Origin: Streptomyces antarcticus
GTDB lineage: Bacteria; Actinomycetota; Actinomycetes; Streptomycetales; Streptomycetaceae
Direction: 5' to 3'
Assembly (NCBI RefSeq): GCF_026627255.1
Contig: NZ_JAPNLM010000004.1
Coordinates: 124,001-188,000 of the forward strand
Length of the DNA: 64,000 bases
In this document: in pieces, positions 53,926 through 61,045 of the stretch
Numbering within the stretch: position 1 is the first letter of the stretch
Layout of the letters: each line of letters starts with the position of its first letter
Notes under the pieces: model-generated
Database searches by the model: none
Told to the model about the DNA's origin: nothing
Seen by the model: the letters and a program-made list of their open reading frames with translations, nothing else
Translations under genes and position numbers: made by a program

Positions 53926-56900
53926 GCACCGACCGGACGGACAAGGACGAGACGGGCACCGGAGCGGTCACAGCCGGCACCGACGGCCCGGCGGGCGCGC
54001 TCGACGCCACTGGGGCGGCGGGCACCGGGGTGGCGGTCACCGGGGCGGCGGGTACCGGGGTGGACGCGCCACCGGTCGAGGCGGGCACCGGGGAGGCCGC
54101 GCTCCTGCTCAAGGCGGGCGCCGTGCTCCCGCCCGGCACCACCGGCGCCGGGCCCACCGCGGTCGAGCTGACCGCGCGCACCTACCGGCACCCCGCCCTC
54201 GGCGACGACCGCGTCGTCGTCCGGCTCGCCGCTGCCGAACTCGGCGCCGCCGAGGACCTCGCCGCGGGGTTCCTGGGACTCGTACGGGACGGGGACGAGC
54301 CGGCCGTCGTCGGCCTCGGCCGCCGCCAGGCCCTCGGCTTCCCCGAGTGGGTCCTCGTGCACCACCCCGAGGACGGGCACCACGCCCTCGCCGTCGTCCC
54401 CGAACTGGACCGGCTCGCCCGCCAGGCCAAGACCAAGCCCAAGGCCGCCCTCGACGCCTGCCACGAACTCGCCGGCCGGCTCGCCGCGTCCGTACCGCAC
54501 TTCCTCCCCGTCTTCTACGAACAGGCCGCCCGCACCTTCCTCGCCGTCGAGAACACCACGTACGCCTCCCAGCTGTTCGGCCGCGCCCGCACCGCCGAGG
54601 CCCAGCACGGCCTCGGCGTCGACGAGGACCGCCTCGACGCCGTCTTCCTCGAGTTCGCCCTGGCCGGCGCCCTGCCGGTGAAGGTGCTCACCGGTTACGG
54701 CAAGGACCTGGCCGCCCGCGTCACCCCCGCCGAAGCCCACGCGCGCTTCCGCCGCCTGTGCGTACGCCGGACCGCCGGCGGGCTGCCGCCCTCCGCGCAG
54801 GCCGCCACCGAACTGCGCCGCCTGGCCCGCGCCGCCGGCCTGACGGGCACCGAGCCCGAACAGGACTACCTCGCCGAACTGCTGCCGCTGCCCGCCACCC
54901 TGCGCGCCGCGACCGGCTGGTGGAAGGCCCACCGCAGCGCCCTCGTCGCGCTGGCCCGGCGCGTTCCCGCCGTACGCGGCACCCTCCTCGGACTGACGCC
55001 GCCCGGCGGCGGCGACAGCACCGAGCTCACCGCCCTGTGGCTCGGCATCCTGGAGGAGTCCGGCGCCACCGCCGGCCTGGTCTCCGAGGACCTTCCCGCG
55101 GACCAGCGCTGCGCCGACGGCGCCGCCGGCTGGCTGGAGCGCTTCCACGCCGCCCGCCACGCCGGCTGGGGCCTCCACCCCACGCTCCCGGCCCTGCTCG
55201 GCCTCGTCGAGCGGTGCGCCCCGGCACTGCGCACCGAACTCGCCCGCCCCGGCCGCGAGGCCGGACTGCGCATCGGCGTCCAGGACGCCGACCTGCTCGA
55301 CCTCCTGCTCACCCTCGGCCTCCCCGTCGCCGACCCGGACGAGAGCGACCGGCGACGCCGCCACGACCAGCTGGGCCTGCGCGACTGGGCCCGCGCCGAC
55401 CAGCGCCGCGACCTGCTCGCCATCGCCGCCGACGCACGCTTCCACCCGGCGTTCGACCGGGCGCTGAACGCCCTCGGCGACGCCACCAGCGGCGCCGACA
55501 TCATCCAGGCCGTCGCCGCCTCGCCCGGCGGCCGCCCGCTGCTCACCCGCTGGGTGCGCAGCGTCGCCGCGGACTCCACCGCCGCCGGCCTGCCGGGAGT
55601 CCCCGACGCCATCCGGCGCCTGACCTGGCTGCCCGCGGAAGGCCTCGCACTGGCCCCCGCGGAAGTCGCCGCGGCAGCCGCCACCGACCTCGCCGAGACC
55701 CTCGCCCGCACCCTGCGCGGCGGCCTCTTCGAGGAACTGCAGTGGACCTCCTGGGAGAGCGCCGTCGCCGAACTCTCCCCGCACCGGCGCTCGTCCGACC
55801 TGACCGTGGTCGAGGCCTGGCCCCACCTGATCGTCGCCAACCAGACGCAAGCCCGGGTCATAGACGCCGACTCCACCGTCCTCACCCACGACCTGCGCGT
55901 GCCCGCCGGCTCCGGACACCGCCTCGGATTCCACTACGTCGACGGCGAACTGCTCGTCTTCTGGTCCTCCTGGGGCGCCGGCCAGGTCCAGGGCTACTGG
56001 CACACCTCGCCCGGCACCGTCATCACCCTGGAGACCGACCGAAACCACTGGTCCCTGCGGTCCGACCACATCAGCCTGCCCCTGCCGGGCGGCGGCCGCG
56101 CCACCGGAGCGGGCGTCCTGCACGCCGGCGACACCCGGCTGCCCGAGGAGAACCCGCTGCTCGGCGACGGCACCTCGTACTGGGTCTGGCGCTCCCGCGA
56201 CCAGCACCACGACGGCGGCTGGATCGAATACGACCCCGCGGGCCCCGCCTACGGCCGGACCTCCCGGCCCGCCTTCCTCACCGACGCGCCGCACGGCCAC
56301 CCTGACACCGCCACCCCGCCCGGACACGGCTCCTGGCTGCGCCCCGCGCCCGAGGTCGCCGGCTCGGTGCTCGGCGCCCCCGCCGGCGGCCTGCTCGGCT
56401 GGCGCGCGGTACGCCTCCAGGGCAACGGCTGGCACGGGAGCGACACCGGCGGCCGGTCCGTCACCGTCCCCGAGGGCCACGACGCGCCCGTCGCCGCGGT
56501 CACCTTCCCCGGCGACCACCGGCCGCGCGCCCTCTCCCACCACTGGCGCGAGCTGAGCCTGACCGACCCGGACGGCGTGGTCACCGCCACCTCGCGCGGG
56601 GACCACGGGCACGCCGCCTTCGCCACCGGCAGCGTCGAACTCCCGCCGCTGTCCCACTGGTACGCCCTGCGCCCGCGCGACCCCGAGGGCTCGGCCGCCC
56701 TGCGCGCGGCCGACCGGGAGAGCGTCGCCGCCCTCCTCAAGGCCGCCGCCGCGGCCGAACTGGTCACCGACCTGCCCGGCCTGGTGAGCGCGGCCCTGCC
56801 GCGGGTCACCGCACCCAAGCTGATCGGCGGCATCGTCGAGGTGCTCCGCTTCACCCTCACCCAGCAGGAGGCCCTCGACGCCGTCGCCGCCCGGCTCCAC

Positions 56901-58991
56901 CCGGACGGCGAAGCCACCGAGGACACCGTCCGGGGCCCCGCCGACCGGCTGATCGGCGACGCGCTCAGCGGGCTCATCGGCTCCGGCCACCACCGCTGGG
57001 GCAGCGACAGCGACTCCGCGCACCGGCTGCTGCGCGAACTCGCCGTCGCCCGCGCGCGGACCGACGCCGCCGCAGTCCCCGGCCGGCTCCACTTCGACGC
57101 CCCCGCGCTGCCGCAGTCCGGGCTCACGTGGACCGGGCTGCTGGACGAGCCCGCCGCCGTCGCCTACCGCGCCGTCGCGCCCGGAGCCGACGAGGAGCAG
57201 CGGGCGGCCCTCGCCGGGCTGCTCGCCGCCGTCGACGCCCTCGGCCTGGCCTCGGCCGAAGGCTCCGCGGGCCGTTGGCGCCGGATCCTGCTCCACCTGG
57301 ACCGGCGCCACCTGGAGACCCCGGACGGCATCGGCCGCAACCTCCACCAGCGCTCCGTCCTCACCCTCGGCGGCGGCGCCGCGCTCGCCCTGACCGAGCA
57401 CTCCGCGTCCGCCCCCGACGGGCACGAGTTCGGCGCCCTGTTCCACGACCCGACCGGCCGGTTCGAGGTGCCCGGCCCCTACACCGCACGCGGGGACGCC
57501 CCGCTCGGCGACCGGCGGCGCGGCCCCGGCTGGCTGTCCGGGTTCCTCGCCGCGGCCGCCGAGCACGGCCCGGCGCCCTTCCGGGCCGAAGCCGCCGAGG
57601 AGTTCGGCCGCCTCACCGGAACCTCCGGCGCGCTCGCGCGGCTCGTCGTCGCGGGAATGCCGCACCTCGACGGCTGGGGGCGCAACTTCCTTCCCCCGGA
57701 GCTGCGTACGGTCCTCGGCCTCAAGGCCGCCGACGCCGCCACCGCCCGCGACGATCTCAGGAACCTCGACGTCGACGTGCGACGGGCCGTCGTCGCCGCG
57801 CTGCTGCCCGCCGACCCGGCCCGGCTGTGGAGCGAGGGCCCGGACGCGGCCGCCGCCGCGGAGGTGTGGAACGCGCGCGTGGGCCGGCGTACGCCCGTAC
57901 CGGACTGGCTGGCCACCGAGGCCGCGCGCGCCGTGTCCGGCGGGTGGCCCGCGCACCGTTCGCTGCCGGCCCTGCTCGACCCCGCGGCGTCGCGGGAGCT
58001 GAGCGTCGACGTCGCTTGGACCGTGCGGGGCGACCACGTGGAGCCCCGCGAGCCGGCCACCGATCCGTTCACCTCCTCCGTCCTGTTCGGAACCGTGGCC
58101 ATGGCGGCCTGGCTCGCGCACCGGCTGCCCGCGGGCGACCCCGTACGGGGCGTGCTGCCGCCCGCGCTGACCGCCGTACGGCAGCGGCTCGCCGCGCCCG
58201 ACCTGCTGCTCGGTTTCTGGACCTACACCAGCCTCGCCGACTTCCGGTCGGCGGCGGGCACCCCGACCGAGACCGCCGGGGACCACGAGCGCTACGGCGC
58301 GGTCCTGCTGCCCACCGCCGACGGCCGGCCCAAGCCCGCGCTGCGGACGTCCCTGCTGGACTCCACGGGGTCCGACCCGTACCTGCCGATGCTGCGCGGC
58401 ACCGACCAGCACCCCTCGGGCGTCGAGGTGGCGCTGCGGGCCGTGCACGACCCGCGCTTCGCCGCGCTGCTCGCCGACCCGGGAACCCCGGCGGCGGGAA
58501 CCGCCGACGCGGACGGCACGTGGTGGCCGCAGGACCCGAGCCGCTCGGTGCCGGAGGTGGTGGCGGAGGTCTCCGCCGCCCACGGCCTCGGCGCCGACGC
58601 GGCCGCCCTGTACCTGGCACTGCTGGCCATGCCCGACCCCACCGACCGCAACACGGCGCGCTGGACGGGCTGGAAGCCCGCCCGACTCAAGGCGGCCCGC
58701 GCCGAACTGGCCGCCACCGACCTGGTGGTGACGGCCAGCCGCAGCCGGGCGGGGCGCACGCTGTTCCTCCCGGGAGGATGGAGCGAGCAGTCCTCACCGG
58801 TGCTGCCGGTGGAACAGTGGAAGCTCCCGCTGTACGGCCTGGCGGCGGGCGGAGGGCCGGCCCTGGGCGTCCTGGTGCCCGGCGAACCGGCGGCGGAACT
58901 GTACCGGCGGGCCTGGGCACGCGTCCGGGAGGGCGACGGGCCCCGCTTCGAACAGCTCCAGGTCAAGCGCACCCGAAGGCGCCGCGGCTGA
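53922..58991 (+). CDS. Very large conserved protein (1689 residues) of the MoxR locus
   Basis: The GTG overlapping the previous stop is used. The first 60 residues are a Gly/Ala/Thr low-complexity leader. The rest is made of helical, Ala/Leu/Arg-rich stretches with a beta-rich middle (about 620-900: VEAWPHLIVANQTQARVIDA, YWVWRSRDQHHDGGWIEYD, GLLGWRAVRLQGNGWHG) that may be a propeller- or WD-like region. No catalytic motif is recognised; in Streptomyces genomes such proteins are often just called DNA-binding protein. Its conserved place before the MoxR ATPase suggests it is a large client or scaffold of that ATPase. The end KRTRRRRG is strongly basic. Confidence 0.8.
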   Translation: MSTDRTDKDETGTGAVTAGTDGPAGALDATGAAGTGVAVTGAAGTGVDAPPVEAGTGEAALLLKAGAVLPPGTTGAGPTAVELTARTYRHPALGDDRVVVRLAAAELGAAEDLAAGFLGLVRDGDEPAVVGLGRRQALGFPEWVLVHHPEDGHHALAVVPELDRLARQAKTKPKAALDACHELAGRLAASVPHFLPVFYEQAARTFLAVENTTYASQLFGRARTAEAQHGLGVDEDRLDAVFLEFALAGALPVKVLTGYGKDLAARVTPAEAHARFRRLCVRRTAGGLPPSAQAATELRRLARAAGLTGTEPEQDYLAELLPLPATLRAATGWWKAHRSALVALARRVPAVRGTLLGLTPPGGGDSTELTALWLGILEESGATAGLVSEDLPADQRCADGAAGWLERFHAARHAGWGLHPTLPALLGLVERCAPALRTELARPGREAGLRIGVQDADLLDLLLTLGLPVADPDESDRRRRHDQLGLRDWARADQRRDLLAIAADARFHPAFDRALNALGDATSGADIIQAVAASPGGRPLLTRWVRSVAADSTAAGLPGVPDAIRRLTWLPAEGLALAPAEVAAAAATDLAETLARTLRGGLFEELQWTSWESAVAELSPHRRSSDLTVVEAWPHLIVANQTQARVIDADSTVLTHDLRVPAGSGHRLGFHYVDGELLVFWSSWGAGQVQGYWHTSPGTVITLETDRNHWSLRSDHISLPLPGGGRATGAGVLHAGDTRLPEENPLLGDGTSYWVWRSRDQHHDGGWIEYDPAGPAYGRTSRPAFLTDAPHGHPDTATPPGHGSWLRPAPEVAGSVLGAPAGGLLGWRAVRLQGNGWHGSDTGGRSVTVPEGHDAPVAAVTFPGDHRPRALSHHWRELSLTDPDGVVTATSRGDHGHAAFATGSVELPPLSHWYALRPRDPEGSAALRAADRESVAALLKAAAAAELVTDLPGLVSAALPRVTAPKLIGGIVEVLRFTLTQQEALDAVAARLHPDGEATEDTVRGPADRLIGDALSGLIGSGHHRWGSDSDSAHRLLRELAVARARTDAAAVPGRLHFDAPALPQSGLTWTGLLDEPAAVAYRAVAPGADEEQRAALAGLLAAVDALGLASAEGSAGRWRRILLHLDRRHLETPDGIGRNLHQRSVLTLGGGAALALTEHSASAPDGHEFGALFHDPTGRFEVPGPYTARGDAPLGDRRRGPGWLSGFLAAAAEHGPAPFRAEAAEEFGRLTGTSGALARLVVAGMPHLDGWGRNFLPPELRTVLGLKAADAATARDDLRNLDVDVRRAVVAALLPADPARLWSEGPDAAAAAEVWNARVGRRTPVPDWLATEAARAVSGGWPAHRSLPALLDPAASRELSVDVAWTVRGDHVEPREPATDPFTSSVLFGTVAMAAWLAHRLPAGDPVRGVLPPALTAVRQRLAAPDLLLGFWTYTSLADFRSAAGTPTETAGDHERYGAVLLPTADGRPKPALRTSLLDSTGSDPYLPMLRGTDQHPSGVEVALRAVHDPRFAALLADPGTPAAGTADADGTWWPQDPSRSVPEVVAEVSAAHGLGADAAALYLALLAMPDPTDRNTARWTGWKPARLKAARAELAATDLVVTASRSRAGRTLFLPGGWSEQSSPVLPVEQWKLPLYGLAAGGGPALGVLVPGEPAAELYRRAWARVREGDGPRFEQLQVKRTRRRRG

Positions 58992-59527
58992 ACGCGCCGC
59001 GGGGCACGCGGGGCCCGTGGGGGCCGGTAGGGCCGCTGGGCCTGCCGGGCTCCGGGCGCCGGGTCTGCCGGGCCTGTCGGGTCTACCGGGCGCCGGGTCT
59101 GCCGGGCCTTGCCGGGTCTGCCGGGCGCCGTGCCCTTCCGGCCCTTCCGGCCCTGCCGGGCGCCGCGCCCTGCTGGGTCTGTCGGGTCTGTCGGGCGCGG
59201 CCCTGCCGGGTCTGCCGGGCCTGCGGGGTTTACCGCGGCGACGGCCGACCGGTGACTTCCGCGCCGGCGGGGGCTGCCGGTCGGCCGGGCCTTGCCGGTT
59301 GGGCTCGATTGCCGTTGGGCTTGGCGGGCAGCCGGGCCCGGCTGTCGGTTGCGTCGGCTGTGAGCCGGGGCGGGGCCGGCTCCGGCAAGGGTTCCTCGGC
59401 GCCCGGGCCCTCGGGCCGCCCCGGTGGGACTCCCGGTTCCGGCCGGGCGTGGTGTTCGGACCGCGACCGCTTCGGCCCGGCCGTGTCCGGGCGGAGGGGT
59501 GCGACCCGGCCGCCCGTCCGCCCGTCC

Positions 59528-59602
59528 CGGCTTCGGAACGGCCGATGCGCCTCGGCTACCGGGCCCGGAACCGGCTTCGGAACGGCCGATGCGCCTCGGC
59601 CA
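59528..59602. repeat. Direct duplication of about 30 bp at 44-bp spacing
   Basis: A segment beginning CGGCTTCGGAACGGCCGATG occurs at 59528 and again at 59572, continuing with GCGCCTCGG in both copies. It lies in the non-coding gap before the MoxR gene. No function is suggested. Confidence 0.8.
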
Positions 59603-59690
59603 CCGGGTCGGCACCGGGTCGGCCCGGCCGGTATCCGTCCCGACTCCTGTGCGTCCTGCCCGTGTTGCACTGTCCAGTCCGAGCACCTCG

Positions 59691-59746
59691 CCCGACCGCC
59701 CGACCGCCCGACCGCCCGACCGCCCGACCGCCCGACCGCCCGACCA
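59691..59746. repeat. 8-bp tandem repeat, seven copies
   Basis: CCCGACCG is repeated six times exactly and a seventh time with the last base changed. It is 118 bases upstream of the MoxR start. Copy number is likely to vary between strains; an effect on expression is possible but not shown. Confidence 0.9.
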
Positions 59747-59863
59747 CCGCCTCCATCGGTGACCGCCCGCCCGGCCCCGAGCCGTTGGCGGCACGGCACC
59801 ACCCACCACACGACCCGTCACCACTCCACCCCCCCAGCCCCACCCCACCGGAGGAACACCCCG

Positions 59864-61045
59864 ATGACCCTCACCGACCAGCCCGCCCCGGCGGCCCCCG
59901 CCCGGCAGGTACTCCCGGCGGAGGAGCGGTACGCCGCCGAGCTCGCCTTCCTCGCCGCCCAGGACCCCGGCCCCCGCCCGCCCGGCTGGGCCCTGACCCC
60001 GCGCGCCGTCGTCACGTTCGTCTGCGGCAGCGGCAGCGGCAGCGACGGCACCGAACTCGTCCTGCCCGAGCGGCGCGCCGGGACCGGGATGCCCGGACGG
60101 ATGGCCATCGCCGCCAAGTTCGTCGGCGAACGCTCCCTCGTGGAGCGCTGCGTCGTCACCCTCGCCGGTGAGCGCGGCCTGCTGCTCACCGGCGAACCCG
60201 GCACCGCCAAGTCGATGTTGTCCGAACTGCTGGCCGCCGCCGTCAGCGGCACCAGCGCCCTCACCGTGCAGGGCACGGCCGGTACCACCGAGGACGCCTT
60301 CCGCTACGGCTGGAACTACGCGCTGCTGCTGGCCCAGGGCCCCACCTCGCAGGCCCTGGTCGACTCCCCGGTGCTCTCCGCGATGCGGACCGGTCGGGTG
60401 GTCCGGGTCGAGGAGATCACCCGCTGCCTGCCCGAGGTGCAGGACGCGCTGGTGTCGATCCTGTCCGACCGCCGGGTCAGCGTGCCCGAACTCACCGCCA
60501 CCGAGGACGCGGTGGTCTCGGCCGCACCCGGCTTCACGGTCATCGCCACCGCCAACCTCCGCGACCGAGGCGTCTCCGAGATGTCCGCCGCCCTCAAGCG
60601 CCGCTTCAACTTCGAGACCGTCGCCCCGATCGCGGACGCGGACGCGGAGGCCACGCTGATCCGCCGCCAGGCGGTCGCCGCCGTCCAGCGGGCGGGCGCG
60701 GCGTTCGGCGTCGACGACGCCGTCCTCGACGCCCTCGTCACCGTCTTCCGGGACCTGCGCTCGGGGCGTTCCGCCGAGGGCTGGGACGTGGAGCGCCCCG
60801 GTACGGTTATGTCCACCGCGGAGGCCGTGCAGGTGGCCGCGTCGCTGGGCGTCGCCGCCGCGTACCTTCCGGGCGGGGACGTGCTGGACCTGCTGCCGGG
60901 CCACCTCCTGGGTGTCGTACGGAAGGACGACCCGGCCGACCACGCACGGCTGCTGGGGTACTGGGACGGCCCCGTGCGCCGCCGCGCCGAGGACGGCTCG
61001 GCGATGTGGCGCCGCCTGTGGGACCTGCGCGGGAGCCTGCGATGA
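59864..61045 (+). CDS. MoxR-family AAA+ ATPase (YehL-like)
   Basis: The ATG at 59864 follows GGAGGAA and gives 393 residues. Walker A is LLLTGEPGTAKSMLSELLAAA (about 106-126). The Walker B region is RVVRVEEITRCLPEVQDAL, sensor 1 is VIATANLRDRGVSEM and the arginine finger region ALKRRFNFETV. The first 75 residues carry an extra N-terminal segment. MoxR ATPases act with VWA-domain proteins to load metals or remodel complexes. Its stop overlaps the start of the DUF5682-like gene. Confidence 0.9.
   Translation: MTLTDQPAPAAPARQVLPAEERYAAELAFLAAQDPGPRPPGWALTPRAVVTFVCGSGSGSDGTELVLPERRAGTGMPGRMAIAAKFVGERSLVERCVVTLAGERGLLLTGEPGTAKSMLSELLAAAVSGTSALTVQGTAGTTEDAFRYGWNYALLLAQGPTSQALVDSPVLSAMRTGRVVRVEEITRCLPEVQDALVSILSDRRVSVPELTATEDAVVSAAPGFTVIATANLRDRGVSEMSAALKRRFNFETVAPIADADAEATLIRRQAVAAVQRAGAAFGVDDAVLDALVTVFRDLRSGRSAEGWDVERPGTVMSTAEAVQVAASLGVAAAYLPGGDVLDLLPGHLLGVVRKDDPADHARLLGYWDGPVRRRAEDGSAMWRRLWDLRGSLR

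Larger units (their letters stand above)
58992..59863. other. 870-bp repeat-rich non-coding gap before the MoxR gene
   Basis: No credible gene lies here. Bases 59030-59240 consist of degenerate (C/G)TGCCGGG(C/T)-type units that translate as collagen-like GLPGLSGLPG in one frame. A 44-bp duplication and an 8-bp tandem repeat follow, and the last 60 bases hold a CACC-rich stretch and GGAGGAA before the ATG at 59864. The MoxR gene therefore probably has its own promoter or leader inside this gap. Confidence 0.7.

Noticed and set aside
59017..60171. Open frame translating as collagen-like GLPGLSGLPG repeats upstream of the MoxR gene
   Set aside because: The pattern follows from G/C-rich nucleotide repeats, has no ribosome-binding sequence, and the frame runs into the MoxR gene in a different phase.
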